Assembly: GCF_001713395.1 (NCBI RefSeq)
Contig: NZ_CP016450.1
Coordinates: 2,862,001 to 2,926,000 of the forward strand
Length of the DNA stretch: 64,000 bases
Direction: 5' to 3'
Source of the DNA: Sinorhizobium sp. RAC02
Lineage (GTDB): Bacteria > Pseudomonadota > Alphaproteobacteria > Rhizobiales > Rhizobiaceae
Every line of letters starts with the position of its first letter. Positions within the stretch are counted from its first letter, which is position 1. The translations under genes and the position numbers were made by a program. The notes below the pieces were generated by a model. It had not been told where the DNA came from. It did not search any database and worked only from the letters and a program-made list of their open reading frames with translations. This document shows positions 20,008 to 29,457 of the stretch, piece after piece.

Positions 20008-22290
20008 ATGCCGGGTACCGACAAAACCGATCGCCAAAGGGCAACCGTCACGGACAAGGAAGCGCTGGATTTCCACTCGTCCGGCCGTCCCGGCAAGCTG
20101 GAAATCACGCCGACCAAGCCGATGGCGACGCAGCGCGACTTGTCGCTTGCCTATTCGCCGGGCGTCGCCGTGCCGGTGAAGGCCATCGCCGAAGACCCCT
20201 CGACTGCCTATGACTACACGACGCGCGGCAACATGGTCGCCGTCATCTCGAACGGCACCGCCATCCTCGGCCTCGGCAATCTCGGCGCACTCGCTTCCAA
20301 GCCCGTGATGGAAGGTAAGTCGGTCCTCTTCAAGCGCTTCGCCGACGTCGATTCGATCGACCTCGAGGTCGACACCGAAAATGTCGACGAGTTCATCAAC
20401 TGCGTGCGCTATCTCGGTCCGTCCTTCGGCGGCATCAATCTCGAGGACATCAAGGCACCCGACTGTTTCATCATCGAGCAGCGCCTGCGCGAACTGATGG
20501 ACATCCCTGTCTTCCACGACGACCAGCACGGCACCGCGATCATCGCCGCCGCCGGCCTGATCAACGCCCTGGCGCTGACCGGCCGCGACTTCAAGACGAC
20601 CAAGCTCGTCTGCAATGGTGCAGGTGCAGCCGCCATCGCCTGCATCGAGCTCATCAAATCGATGGGCTTTGCGCCGGAAAACGTCATCCTCTGCGACACC
20701 AAGGGCGTCATCTACCAGGGCCGCGAAGACGGCATGAACCAGTGGAAATCGGCCCATGCGGTGAAAACCGACCGCCGCACGCTCACCGAAGCCATGGAGG
20801 GCGCGGATGTTGTCTTCGGCCTCTCCGCCAAGGGCGCTTTCTCGGAAGAGATGATCCGCTCCATGGCGCCGCGGCCGATCATCTTCGCCATGGCCAATCC
20901 CGACCCGGAAATCACACCGGAAGAGGTTGCCCGCATCCGTGACGACGCGATCGTCGCGACCGGCCGTTCGGACTATCCGAACCAGGTCAACAACGTGCTC
21001 GGCTTCCCCTACATCTTCCGCGGCGCGCTCGACGTGCGCGCGTACACCATCAACGACGCGATGAAGATCGCGGCAGCCGAAGCGCTCGCCAATCTCGCCA
21101 AGGAGGATGTGCCGGACGACGTCGCCGCGGCCTACCAGGGCGTGCGCCCGCGTTTCGGCGCGCAATACATCATCCCCGTGCCGTTCGATCCGCGGCTGAT
21201 TTCGGCGATCCCGGTCGCCGTGGCCAAGGCGGCGATGGAGACGGGTGTCGCGCGCAAGGACATCCCGGACCTTGACGCCTATGCCCGCGATCTGAAGGCA
21301 CGGCGCGACCCGATTGCCTCGACGCTGCAGCAGATTTATGCCCGCGTTCGCCGTCACCCGAAGCGGGTCGTCTTCGCCGAGGGCGAGGAAGAGCAGATGA
21401 TGCGCGCCGCCGTGTCCTATGCCAACCAGCAGCTCGGCACCGCGATCCTCGTCGGCCGCGACGACCGCATGCGCGAAGTGGCCGATCGTGCCGGCATCGA
21501 TCTCGACCGGCCCGGCATCGAGCTGCTCAACGCCCGCATCTCGACGCGCAACGATGCCTATATCGACTATCTCTACGCTCGCATCCAGCGCAAGGGTTAC
21601 CTCTACCGCGATGCCCAGCGCCTGATCCACAACGACCGCAACCACTTTGCGGCCTGCATGGTGGCGCTCGGCGATGCGGATGCGATGGTGACGGGTCTGA
21701 CCCGCAACTATTCCACCGCGCTGGAAGACGTGCGCCGCTGCATCGACGCCAAGCCCGGTCACCGCGTCATCGGCGCGTCGCTGGCGCTTTGCCGCGGTCG
21801 CACGGTCCTGGTTGCCGATACGGCCGTGCACGACATGCCGTCGTCGGAAGAGCTGGCCGACATTGCGGAAGAAGCAGCCGGCCTTGCCCGCCGCCTTGGC
21901 TACGACCCGCGTGTGGCGATGCTTGCCTACTCGACCTTCGGCCATCCGTCCGGGGAACGCTCGGAACGGGTGCGGGAAGCGGTGAAGATCCTCGACCGTC
22001 GCCGCGTCGATTTCGAATATGACGGCGAGATGGCGGCCGATGTGGCGCTCAACCCGCGCATCATGGAGCAGTACCCGTTCTGCCGCCTTTCCGGCCCCGG
22101 CAACGTCCTCGTCATGCCGGCGTTCCACTCGGCCTCGATCGCAACCAAGATGCTGCAGGAACTCGGTGGCGCGATGGTCATCGGCCCGATGCTCGTCGGC
22201 CTCGACAAATCCGTGCAGATCGTCTCGATGGGGGCGAAGGACGCCGATATCGTCAACATGGCGGCGCTTGCCGCCTACAACGCCGGCTGA
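20008..22290 (+). CDS. tme: NADP-type malic enzyme with phosphotransacetylase-like C-terminal domain
   Basis: Decarboxylates malate to pyruvate. 760 residues: malic N domain (SLAYSPGVAVPVKAI, TTRGNMVAVISNGTAILG), NAD(P)-binding domain (VCNGAGAAAIACIELIK, GLSAKGAFSEEMI), then a phosphotransacetylase-like domain (RRHPKRVVFAEGEEEQMMRA to the end) that lacks demonstrated acetyltransferase activity in rhizobial enzymes and affects oligomerisation (established). In Sinorhizobium two such enzymes exist, Dme (NAD) and Tme (NADP); I choose tme because I recall it next to mutS, not because a cofactor residue proves it. Excellent ribosome-binding site AAGGGGGG. Confidence 0.85.
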   Translation: MPGTDKTDRQRATVTDKEALDFHSSGRPGKLEITPTKPMATQRDLSLAYSPGVAVPVKAIAEDPSTAYDYTTRGNMVAVISNGTAILGLGNLGALASKPVMEGKSVLFKRFADVDSIDLEVDTENVDEFINCVRYLGPSFGGINLEDIKAPDCFIIEQRLRELMDIPVFHDDQHGTAIIAAAGLINALALTGRDFKTTKLVCNGAGAAAIACIELIKSMGFAPENVILCDTKGVIYQGREDGMNQWKSAHAVKTDRRTLTEAMEGADVVFGLSAKGAFSEEMIRSMAPRPIIFAMANPDPEITPEEVARIRDDAIVATGRSDYPNQVNNVLGFPYIFRGALDVRAYTINDAMKIAAAEALANLAKEDVPDDVAAAYQGVRPRFGAQYIIPVPFDPRLISAIPVAVAKAAMETGVARKDIPDLDAYARDLKARRDPIASTLQQIYARVRRHPKRVVFAEGEEEQMMRAAVSYANQQLGTAILVGRDDRMREVADRAGIDLDRPGIELLNARISTRNDAYIDYLYARIQRKGYLYRDAQRLIHNDRNHFAACMVALGDADAMVTGLTRNYSTALEDVRRCIDAKPGHRVIGASLALCRGRTVLVADTAVHDMPSSEELADIAEEAAGLARRLGYDPRVAMLAYSTFGHPSGERSERVREAVKILDRRRVDFEYDGEMAADVALNPRIMEQYPFCRLSGPGNVLVMPAFHSASIATKMLQELGGAMVIGPMLVGLDKSVQIVSMGAKDADIVNMAALAAYNAG

Positions 22291-22304
22291 CGGCACGATA
22301 AAAA

Positions 22305-22334
22305 GCCGCCCGCCCCGGGATCGGGGCGGGCGGC
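22305..22334 (-). terminator. Strong hairpin terminator between malic enzyme and olsB
   Basis: GCCGCCCGCCCC and its exact complement form a 12-bp perfect stem around a 6-base loop. On the minus strand it is followed by TTTTTATCG, the layout of an intrinsic terminator for olsB; on the plus strand the stem could also stop malic-enzyme transcripts but has no T-run. Confidence 0.85.
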
Positions 22335-22422
22335 AAATCAAACTATGCTGACCTTCATCGAATATGCTTGTAGCGGCATGCAATTCCGAACGGAAAACCG
22401 CGTCGCAGTCTCCCGGCATTGC

Positions 22423-23301
22423 TTAGCTGGCGAAACGCCCGGCGTCCGCGCCGTAATAGTTGAGATAGCGGCCGGAAATCTTGCCGATCGGCAGCACGAT
22501 CAGCACGTCCGTCGTGTTGAAGCCGTGATCGACGACGGCGCCGTTGCCAACTGTCGCACCCAGACGCAGATAGCCCTTGATCAGCGGCGGCATGGCGGAG
22601 AGCGCCTTGCGCGCGTCGATGCCCTCCGACGGCATCAGGTCCATGGTGCGGAAAAGCTCCGGGCGGGCCGAGACGGTCCATTCGTCCTTAGCCAGCACAT
22701 TGTGATGCAGGAAGGACAGAGCCAGCGCATGCTCCTCCGGCACCGTTCCGTGGAAGGAGGCGCAGCCGAACATCACGTCGATGCCGTGCTTCAGGGAATA
22801 GGCCCAGTTGCCCTGCCAGAGCAGTTCCACCGTGCGCTTGGTGCGGTAGGCCGGCAGCACGCAGGAGCGGCCAAGCTCCATGAAGCGCTTTTCCGGATGG
22901 CGCGCGATCAGCGCATCGACGTCGAATTCGGATTGGGAATAGAAGCCACCGGACACCGCAGCGACATCCTGGCGCAGCAGGCGATAGGTGCCGACGATCT
23001 GCTCCTCGGCGTCGCCCTCGATCGAGGTGTCGAGCACGAGCAGGTGATCGCAGACCATATCCCAGGCGTCGATGTCGCGCTTGCGGCGCACCGCGTCGGG
23101 CGAGAGTTTTGCGTTCATTTCTTCGGCGAAGACGCGGTAGCGCACGGCCTGGGCGGCGTCGATTTCCGTCACCGAGCGGGCGATGCGCGTCTCGAGATTG
23201 CCGATGCGGCCGAGCACGGCCGTTCCCGAGCGGCCCGCGACCGCAACCGTCTTCTGGGCGATCTCCACAGGAGCGATGGTCTGGGCGAGGTCGAGCGTCA
23301 T
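22423..23301 (-). CDS. olsB: L-ornithine N-alpha-acyltransferase (ornithine lipid synthesis)
   Basis: Transfers a 3-hydroxyacyl chain from acyl-ACP to ornithine, giving lyso-ornithine lipid, the first step in a phosphorus-free membrane lipid. The 292-residue protein belongs to the OlsB/GNAT-like acyltransferase family (RYRVFAEEMNAKLS, ELGRSCVLPAYRTKRTVELLW, MFGCASFHGTVPEEHALAL). The ATG at 23299-23301 has GGACGG upstream; the frame extends 6 codons further to a TTG. It lies near a hybrid kinase and lspA as in Sinorhizobium. In rhizobia olsB is induced by phosphate starvation; I did not find a convincing pho box. Confidence 0.92.
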   Translation of the reverse strand: MTLDLAQTIAPVEIAQKTVAVAGRSGTAVLGRIGNLETRIARSVTEIDAAQAVRYRVFAEEMNAKLSPDAVRRKRDIDAWDMVCDHLLVLDTSIEGDAEEQIVGTYRLLRQDVAAVSGGFYSQSEFDVDALIARHPEKRFMELGRSCVLPAYRTKRTVELLWQGNWAYSLKHGIDVMFGCASFHGTVPEEHALALSFLHHNVLAKDEWTVSARPELFRTMDLMPSEGIDARKALSAMPPLIKGYLRLGATVGNGAVVDHGFNTTDVLIVLPIGKISGRYLNYYGADAGRFAS

Positions 23302-23406
23302 GGCAGTGTATCCGTCCAACGAAACTTCATGGTTTTAACCACGATTCTGCAACAGGACAATGACGCAAGTCTGGCCGCGCCAGCGAAAAGCTGGCTCGGC
23401 CGGAGA

Positions 23407-25692
23407 TCAGGCCGTGGCACGCCGGGTCAGACGGGCGATTTCCGCAATCAGATGAACGGGATCCGCCGGTTTTGAGAGCACCGCATCGGCGCCGATCGCC
23501 AGCAGTTCCTCGCTCAGTCCCTGCCGGCTGTCGGCGGTCAGCACCACGACCGGCAGGCGGGCATTGCCATAGTCGTGCTGCACGATGCGCGCGATCATCT
23601 CCTTGCCGTCGCCGCCCGGCATACCTAGGTCGGTGACGAGAAGGTCGGCGGCGAACGGGCCGGCATCCGTGGCGCCGGCAAGCGCGGAAACGAGCGCCGG
23701 ATAGTCCGGCACATGGCGCACGATATGACCCGCGCGCTCCAGCACCGAACGCACCAGCATGGCGTTCACCGGGTCATCCTCCGCAAGCAGGATGCGGGCA
23801 CCCGTGGTCGCGGCCGGTGTGGGTTCCGGGGCTATCTCCGGCAATTCCGTCAGGATCGGGCGGTTGTCGTTGATCGCATCGCGCACCTCGATGCCCTTCA
23901 TGCGGCCACGCAAGACCTCGACCAGCGAGCGCTCGCGCAACGGCCGGATGAGCCAGGAATCGTAACCCTCGCCATTGCCGATCGCCCGGCCGCTGCGTTC
24001 TTCCGGATTGACGAGATAGATGCGGCGCGCGCGGCTGTCGCGCAGATAGCCGAGATCGGCAAGCTCACGACGGAAGGCACCGGCGAGGCGGTTGTCGACG
24101 ATGATGTCGGTCAGTTCGGCTCCGCGGCCGGCCAGTTCCTGGACGAGGTCAAGCGCCTCGTCGATGGACGTGGCCAGATGGCAGGCACCGCCGAGCGCAT
24201 CGATGGTGCGCACCAGCGCCTTCGATGCCGGGCCGGCCGGCGCCAGCACGAAGACCAGGCTGCCCTTCAGCACGCCCTTGCGCGCGCCGGCTGCCCCCGC
24301 CGTCTTGCGCCGATCAGCCGGCATGCGGATGGTGAAGGTGCTGCCCTTGCCGGGCGTGCTTTCCAGCGTCAACGCGCCACCGGCCTCATTGAGGATACGG
24401 GCGGAAATGGCAAGGCCAAGGCCGGTGCCACCGCTCCTTTGCGAGGCGCTTCCCGTCTGCTCGAACTCCTGGAAGATGCGCGCCTGCTCCTCGGCATTCA
24501 TGCCGGGGCCGGTATCCGTGACGCGGATGACGACGGCGCCGCGATCGAGCGTGGTTTCCAGCGACACACCACCCGTATGGGTGAATTTCACGGCATTGCC
24601 GACGACGTTGTAGAGCACCTGGCGCAGGCGCGGCGCATCGTAAAGCAGCAGGCCCGGTACCTCGGGTGCCACGAAGGAGCCGATCTCGATGCCCTTTTCA
24701 TGGGCGCGGTGCGAGAGCATTTCGACGACGCTTTCCAGCAGCGGCCGAACCGGCTCTTCCGATGGACGAAGCTGGAAGCGGCCCGCCTCGATGGTCGAGA
24801 AATCGAGCAAGTCGTCGACGAGTTGCACGAGCGCATGGCCAGACTGGCGGATGCCGGCTAAATAGTTCTTCTGCTCGGCGGTCAGCCGCGTCTGGCCGAT
24901 GAGGTGCGACATGCCGAGAATGCCGGAGAGCGGTGTGCGGATTTCGTGGCTGACGGTGGCGAGCAAGCGGGACTTGGCAGCACTCGCCTCCTCCGCGCGC
25001 TGGCGGGCGCGCTCACGCTCGCCTTCGGCCCGGCGCTCCTCGGTCACGTCGCGGGCGATGGAATGCACCACGAGGTCACCCGAGGCAGGATCACGCACCG
25101 TGACGTCATGCCAGGAATAGATGCGCTTGCCGGCCGGACCGTTCACGTCGACATCATAGCGGTGCGCCATGGCCTGCGAGCGGAAGGCAAGACCGAGCGC
25201 CTCGCAGGTCTTGCCTTCGACAGCGGCCGTGCCGGTCAGCTCGCCCAGCACGGCATTGGCGCGCAGGATGCGGCCATCGAGTGTGCGCATGACGACGATA
25301 TCGCCGAGCACGTCATGGATGGCGGAGAGGATTTCGGAGGTTTCGCTGCGTTCCCAGGACCGGTCATGGGCCGCTTCGACGGCGGCCACCGGACGGCGCG
25401 ACCAGAAAAGGAAGGCGGCACCCGCGATACCGGCAAGACCGAGGCCGATCGCCGCGATATAGAACCCGGTCGCCATGCCGGTTGCCAGCACAAGCGCGCC
25501 GCAGAGCAGGCCGACCCCGGCAATCACGCTGCGGATCATCGCGTGGCTTTCCGGCTCGGGCCGGGGCGCGGCACCCTCCGCATCGATATCGTGGATATCG
25601 TGTGCGGCGTCAAAACGGTCGCCCGCGGAACGCTGCGGCGCTTCGGCAAATTCGGCCTTGAGCCGATTCTGTAGCTTGACGGGTTCGCTCAT
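23407..25692 (-). CDS. Hybrid sensor histidine kinase with two receiver-like domains
   Basis: 761 residues. Order: charged N-terminus; two membrane helices at about 52-95 (SVIAGVGLLCGALVLATG, AAIGLGLAGIAGAAFLFW); a PAS domain (about 120-220); HisKA with the phospho-accepting His in ATVSHEIRTPLSGILGM; HATPase (VGNAVKFTHTGG, TGPGMNAEEQ, GGTGLGLAIS); a degenerate receiver (about 485-610); and a C-terminal receiver with Asp in DLLVTDLGMPGGDG and Lys in VLSKPAD. The signal and output are unknown. Start ATG 25690-25692. It lies between lspA and olsB, which may be coincidental. Confidence 0.9.
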   Translation of the reverse strand: MSEPVKLQNRLKAEFAEAPQRSAGDRFDAAHDIHDIDAEGAAPRPEPESHAMIRSVIAGVGLLCGALVLATGMATGFYIAAIGLGLAGIAGAAFLFWSRRPVAAVEAAHDRSWERSETSEILSAIHDVLGDIVVMRTLDGRILRANAVLGELTGTAAVEGKTCEALGLAFRSQAMAHRYDVDVNGPAGKRIYSWHDVTVRDPASGDLVVHSIARDVTEERRAEGERERARQRAEEASAAKSRLLATVSHEIRTPLSGILGMSHLIGQTRLTAEQKNYLAGIRQSGHALVQLVDDLLDFSTIEAGRFQLRPSEEPVRPLLESVVEMLSHRAHEKGIEIGSFVAPEVPGLLLYDAPRLRQVLYNVVGNAVKFTHTGGVSLETTLDRGAVVIRVTDTGPGMNAEEQARIFQEFEQTGSASQRSGGTGLGLAISARILNEAGGALTLESTPGKGSTFTIRMPADRRKTAGAAGARKGVLKGSLVFVLAPAGPASKALVRTIDALGGACHLATSIDEALDLVQELAGRGAELTDIIVDNRLAGAFRRELADLGYLRDSRARRIYLVNPEERSGRAIGNGEGYDSWLIRPLRERSLVEVLRGRMKGIEVRDAINDNRPILTELPEIAPEPTPAATTGARILLAEDDPVNAMLVRSVLERAGHIVRHVPDYPALVSALAGATDAGPFAADLLVTDLGMPGGDGKEMIARIVQHDYGNARLPVVVLTADSRQGLSEELLAIGADAVLSKPADPVHLIAEIARLTRRATA

Positions 25693-25748
25693 GACGATCC
25701 GCTTAACACACGGACCGTTCAAATCGGCTTCAGCAAGTCGTTAAAAAT

Positions 25749-26240
25749 TTAACGTTTCGCACGACGCAAGAGCAGAAACTCATCGAGGATGACGAGGCCA
25801 GCGCCGATGGTGATGAACGTGTCGGCGAGGTTGAACACCGCGAAGGACCAGGTCTCCGTGTAGAACAGGATATAGTCGATGACGTAGCCGAACAGCGCCC
25901 GGTCGATGAGATTGCCAAAGGCTCCGGCGATGATGAAGGCATAGCCGGCATGGGCAAAACCCCGCGCCTTGGGTGTCTGCCGCCAGAGCCAGACGACGAA
26001 GCCGACGACGAAGAGGCGCAGCGTCACGATGAACCAGCCCTCCATGCCCGACAGCATGGAAAAGGCGACGCCGTAATTGTAGGTGCGGTAGAGCGCCAGC
26101 ATGGGCATGACATGCACCGCTTCCTGGAAGGGAAGCCACATTTCGACGGCGAATTTCACCGCCTGATCGAGCAGCAGCGCCAGCAGGATGACGACAATGA
26201 CCGGCACCGGCCGTGACATGAGCGGAATGCGTTCGTTCAT
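25749..26240 (-). CDS. lspA: Lipoprotein signal peptidase (signal peptidase II)
   Basis: Inner-membrane aspartyl protease of 163 residues that removes signal peptides from prolipoproteins, acting before Lnt, which is also in this window. Four membrane helices; the catalytic aspartates are in [16 protein letters not shown] (about residue 110) and [14 protein letters not shown] (about 137). Its ATG overlaps the stop of the upstream TrmH-family gene by 4 bases. The end of the gene is only 56 bases from the kinase start. Confidence 0.96.
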   Translation of the reverse strand: MNERIPLMSRPVPVIVVILLALLLDQAVKFAVEMWLPFQEAVHVMPMLALYRTYNYGVAFSMLSGMEGWFIVTLRLFVVGFVVWLWRQTPKARGFAHAGYAFIIAGAFGNLIDRALFGYVIDYILFYTETWSFAVFNLADTFITIGAGLVILDEFLLLRRAKR

Positions 26241-27091
26241 GCGCGCTCGTCCAGCGTCAGCAGGTGGCGGCGCGCCTCGAACAGCATGATGCCGGTGGCA
26301 ATCGCAAGGTTCAACGAATCCGCCCGGCCCGTCTGCGGGATGCGGGCAAGCGCATCCGCCTCGCGGGCGAGCTCCTCCGGCAGGCCGGACTGCTCATTGC
26401 CCATCAAGAGCACGACGGGTTTTTTCTTGTAGTCGATGGTGCGGTAGTCGACGGCGCCGGCCAGATGGGTCGCGACGACCTGAACGCTCGCCGTCTTCTT
26501 CCAGCCAAGGAAGTCGCCGACGCTCGTTTTCACCAGCGGCACGGCGAAGACCGAGCCCATGGTGGCGCGCACGGTTTCCATCGAGAACGGATCGGTGCTC
26601 TCTCCAACGAGGATGACGCCACTGGCGCCCGCTGCATCCGCGGTGCGGATGATCGTGCCGAGATTGCCGGGGTCGCGCACGCGGTCGAGGGCGATATAAG
26701 TTTCGCCGGTCTTCGGCTTGATATCCCGAAGGCTTGTCCAGCGCTGCGTGAAAATGCCGACGACCATCTGCGGATTGTCGCGCCGGGTGATCGAGGACAG
26801 CACCTTCTCGCTGACTTCCAGCACCAGACCGCCACGCGCCACCGTCTTGGTGGCGACCTGCACGACCTGCGGCTTGTCCTTGACGTTCTTGGCATAGACG
26901 AGCGTCTTGATCTCGAAGCCGAGTTCCAGCGCGTCGATGACAAGCTTCAGGCCTTCGGCCATGAAACTTTTCGTCTCGTCGCGGTCCTTCTTGTTGGCAA
27001 GCGCCTTGATGTCCTTGATGATCGGGTTTGCGAGGCTCGTCACCTCCTTCACCTGACCGACGCGGCGCGTTCCGTGATGTTCCTGGCTCAT
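26237..27091 (-). CDS. TrmH/SpoU-family RNA 2'-O-methyltransferase
   Basis: 284-residue SPOUT methyltransferase. An N-terminal substrate-binding domain ([20 protein letters not shown]) precedes the three SpoU motifs: [34 protein letters not shown] and [17 protein letters not shown], which form the knotted SAM pocket. Target is probably a ribose in rRNA (RlmB-like) or tRNA; it cannot be narrowed from sequence. Start at 27091 gives a 4-base ATGA overlap with the upstream methyltransferase stop, and it overlaps lspA by 4 bases at its own end, so the three form a coupled operon. Confidence 0.92.
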   Translation of the reverse strand: MSQEHHGTRRVGQVKEVTSLANPIIKDIKALANKKDRDETKSFMAEGLKLVIDALELGFEIKTLVYAKNVKDKPQVVQVATKTVARGGLVLEVSEKVLSSITRRDNPQMVVGIFTQRWTSLRDIKPKTGETYIALDRVRDPGNLGTIIRTADAAGASGVILVGESTDPFSMETVRATMGSVFAVPLVKTSVGDFLGWKKTASVQVVATHLAGAVDYRTIDYKKKPVVLLMGNEQSGLPEELAREADALARIPQTGRADSLNLAIATGIMLFEARRHLLTLDERA

Positions 27092-28155
27092 GCGCTGATC
27101 CATCGGCTGAAAAGGGAGGTGGAGAGCGCGCGGCCGGTGTCCTTGCCGTCCTTGCCGCTCTCGCGGATGACGAGTTCGCCCGATTCCACCGTGCCGCCGG
27201 CGCCGCGCATCGTTTCGCGCATCAGTTCGTGGATGGAATAGAAGCTCGCGCGGATCGAATAGGCCGTTAGCACGAGGCCGATGGCCTTCGGTGACAGGAT
27301 TTCGCGGCAGATATCGAGCATCAGCGGCAGGTGCTCGAAGAGATGCCAGACCTCGCCGTTCGGGCCGCGGCCGAACTTCGGCGGGTCCGTCAGGATGATG
27401 TCGTATGTGCTGCCCCGGCGCTCCTCGCGCTGGATGAATTTCATCGCGTCTTCGCAGATCCAGCGGATCGGCAGCTTTTCCATGCGGCCGAGCGCCTGGT
27501 TTTCGCGCGCCCAGCCAATCGCCTTCCGGGAGGCATCGACATGGGTGACTTCCGCACCCGCTGCAGCGGCGATGAGCGAGGCGACGCCGGTATAGCCGAA
27601 AAGGTTCAGCACCTTGACCGGCCGACCAGCCGTCTCGACCTTCTCCTTCATCCAGCTCCAGTGGGCGAGCTGTTCCGGGAAGACACCGACATGGCGGAAG
27701 GCGGTGAAGCGGCCGTGGAAATCGACGCCGAGCAGCTGCATCGGCCAGGTCTCACCGAGCATCGTCTTGGGGAACTTCCAGCGCCCCATGCCGTCTTCGT
27801 CCGTATCGCCGGTGAAGAGGGCGTCTGCCTTGTCCCAGATGCCGTCGGCGAGGCTGCGCTGCCAGAGCGCCTGTGCTTCCGGCCGCACGATGCGGTAGGG
27901 GCCGTATTGTTCGAGCTTTTCGCCGGCACCACTGTCGATGAGACGATACTGGTCGGAGCCCGCAGTCTCCAGGATGACAGGCAAGCGCTCGGCCGGCTTT
28001 TCGCCTTCGCGACGCATCAACGGGCGGGCGGGTAGCTCGGGCGCCGGGCGCGGCTCCTTCTTGGGCGCCGGCGTCTTTGCGGCCGGGGTCCTTTGGGCTT
28101 GCGCCCGAACGGGAGCGGCGGAGCCGACCTTCGGCCGGCGGTGTCTGTCCTTCAC
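27088..28155 (-). CDS. Class I SAM-dependent RNA methyltransferase (RlmI/RlmK-like)
   Basis: 355 residues. The first 45 are Lys/Arg/Pro/Ala-rich and probably disordered or RNA-binding. The catalytic part shows the Rossmann loop VLNLFGYTGVASLIAAAAGA (about residue 190), the acidic THVDASRKAIGWARENQALG, and the motif IILTDPPKFGRG (about 265), which is the TDPP signature of m5C/m2G RNA methyltransferases. Start seems to be GTG at 28153-28155. It heads the methyltransferase-methyltransferase-lspA operon; the precise rRNA target is unknown. Confidence 0.85.
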   Translation of the reverse strand: MKDRHRRPKVGSAAPVRAQAQRTPAAKTPAPKKEPRPAPELPARPLMRREGEKPAERLPVILETAGSDQYRLIDSGAGEKLEQYGPYRIVRPEAQALWQRSLADGIWDKADALFTGDTDEDGMGRWKFPKTMLGETWPMQLLGVDFHGRFTAFRHVGVFPEQLAHWSWMKEKVETAGRPVKVLNLFGYTGVASLIAAAAGAEVTHVDASRKAIGWARENQALGRMEKLPIRWICEDAMKFIQREERRGSTYDIILTDPPKFGRGPNGEVWHLFEHLPLMLDICREILSPKAIGLVLTAYSIRASFYSIHELMRETMRGAGGTVESGELVIRESGKDGKDTGRALSTSLFSRWISA

Positions 28156-28289
28156 GATCGATCATCCGTCGTCGGTTGAATACTTGGCCGGCAGCGCCGG
28201 GAAACGAGCGGTCCCCTTACCATTCCTCCCCCTCTTGGCAAAGCGCTTTCCGATTGCGACAATCGGCGTTGTTCCAGGGAGGACCGATC

Positions 28290-28739
28290 ATGGACATGTC
28301 CGGCGAAGAACGCATTGCCGCCCCACGCGACGCCGTCTGGGCGGCGCTCAACGATCCGGACATCCTGAAGGCCTGTATTCCGGGCTGTCAGGCGCTCACC
28401 ATGAAATCGCCGACCGAGCTGGAGGCGACCGTGAAGATCAAGATCGGCCCGGTCTCGGCGACCTTCAGCGGCGAAGTGACGCTTTCCAACCTCAACCCGC
28501 CGCTCGGCTACACGATCTCCGGCGAAGGCAAGGGCGGCATTGCCGGTTTTGCCAAGGGCGGCGCCGACGTGCGCCTCACCGAAGACGGCGACGGCACGAT
28601 CCTCGCCTATGACGTCAAGGCGCAGATCGGCGGCAAGCTCGCCCAGCTCGGATCGCGGTTGATCGATTCGTCATCGAAGAAACTTGCAGCACAGTTCTTC
28701 GCCGATCTCGGCGCGAAACTGAACGGCGGAGCGGCCTAG
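28290..28739 (+). CDS. CoxG-like SRPBCC-domain protein
   Basis: 149 residues spanning one SRPBCC (START-like) fold, as in carbon-monoxide dehydrogenase subunit G: it begins MDMSGEERIAAPRDAVWAAL, then CIPGCQALTMKSPTELEA and ends LAAQFFADLGAKLNG. CoxG anchors CO dehydrogenase to the membrane, but this copy is alone, without coxMSL, as is common in rhizobia, so its client is unknown. The ATG has GGGAGGA 6-7 bases upstream. It lies between a methyltransferase (divergent, 134 bases) and a LapA protein (convergent, 1 base between stops). Confidence 0.85.
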   Translation: MDMSGEERIAAPRDAVWAALNDPDILKACIPGCQALTMKSPTELEATVKIKIGPVSATFSGEVTLSNLNPPLGYTISGEGKGGIAGFAKGGADVRLTEDGDGTILAYDVKAQIGGKLAQLGSRLIDSSSKKLAAQFFADLGAKLNGGAA

Positions 28740-28740
28740 C

Positions 28741-29085
28741 TTATTTTGCCGAGGCCGGAATGACCGCCTGCGAGGCGATCGTCTCGGCGCGCGTGCGGTG
28801 CTTTTCCGCCTCGCTGTGCCATTTTACCGCCTCGTGCGCCTCGATGCGGGCACGCTTGCGGTATTTGCCCTGGGTAAACCAGGTGATGAGCGCGCCGAGC
28901 ACGAGGCCGAAGATCACCGCCAGGAACAGATAGACGAAGAACGGCGCGGTGACGGAGAGCATGCTGTCCTCGGGCCGGAACGGATTGAGCGCCAGCGTCA
29001 CCGACTGGCGGTTCGCCACCGACAGCACGATCAGCACGATGGCGATCGGGATGAGGACGAGGATGTTGACGACTCTCTTGATCAT
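28741..29085 (-). CDS. LapA/DUF1049-domain membrane protein
   Basis: Small inner-membrane protein of 114 residues with two membrane helices (VVNILVLIPIAIVLIVLSVA and APFFVYLFLAVIFGLVLGA) and a charged cytosolic tail rich in Arg, Glu and His (RKRARIEAHEAVKWHSEAEK) likely to be a short coiled coil. The domain is that of LapA (YciS), which with LapB controls LPS synthesis in enterics; here LapB is not adjacent. It is 45 bases downstream of ihfB and may share its transcript. Confidence 0.85.
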   Translation of the reverse strand: MIKRVVNILVLIPIAIVLIVLSVANRQSVTLALNPFRPEDSMLSVTAPFFVYLFLAVIFGLVLGALITWFTQGKYRKRARIEAHEAVKWHSEAEKHRTRAETIASQAVIPASAK

Positions 29086-29130
29086 GGCATCACCTGCTTG
29101 GCGCGAGGCGCCGATCAGGCGCCCCGGGTT

Positions 29131-29430
29131 TTAGTCGTCCTGGTCCGCTTGACCAGGATTGAGCCGCTCGCGCAACTCCTTGCCGGTCTTGAAGAACGGA
29201 ACCCACTTCTCCTCGACGAAGACCGCATCGCCCGTGCGCGGGTTGCGGCCCGAGCGAGACGGCCGGTTCTTCACGGAGAAGGCGCCGAAGCCACGCAGCT
29301 CGACCCGGTTTCCGCCCGCGAGCGCATCCGTGATTTCGTCGAGCACCGCGTTGACGATATTCTCGACGTCGCGGTGGTAGAGGTGGGGATTGCGCGCGGC
29401 GACAATCTGAACCAATTCCGACTTGATCAC
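29131..29430 (-). CDS. ihfB: Integration host factor subunit beta
   Basis: 99-residue DNA-bending protein of the HU/IHF family. [21 protein letters not shown] opens the helical dimerisation part and [18 protein letters not shown] followed by [10 protein letters not shown] makes the beta arm whose proline intercalates in the minor groove. Works as a heterodimer with IhfA, shaping sigma-54 promoters among others. Start is GTG at 29428-29430 with a GAGGGGG ribosome-binding site. It is preceded by sppA (27 bases), an order shared widely in proteobacteria (rpsA-ihfB), though rpsA is not in this window. Confidence 0.95.
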   Translation of the reverse strand: MIKSELVQIVAARNPHLYHRDVENIVNAVLDEITDALAGGNRVELRGFGAFSVKNRPSRSGRNPRTGDAVFVEEKWVPFFKTGKELRERLNPGQADQDD

Positions 29431-29457
29431 TGTGTCCCCCTCAAAAATTCTTGTTTT

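Noticed and set aside
19978..22419. 813-codon open frame on the minus strand across the malic enzyme gene
   Set aside because: It is the antisense shadow of tme in high-GC sequence; no ribosome-binding site or family motif, and the plus-strand protein is unmistakable. The same holds for 600-codon frames opposite glnD, miaB-plsC and mutS.
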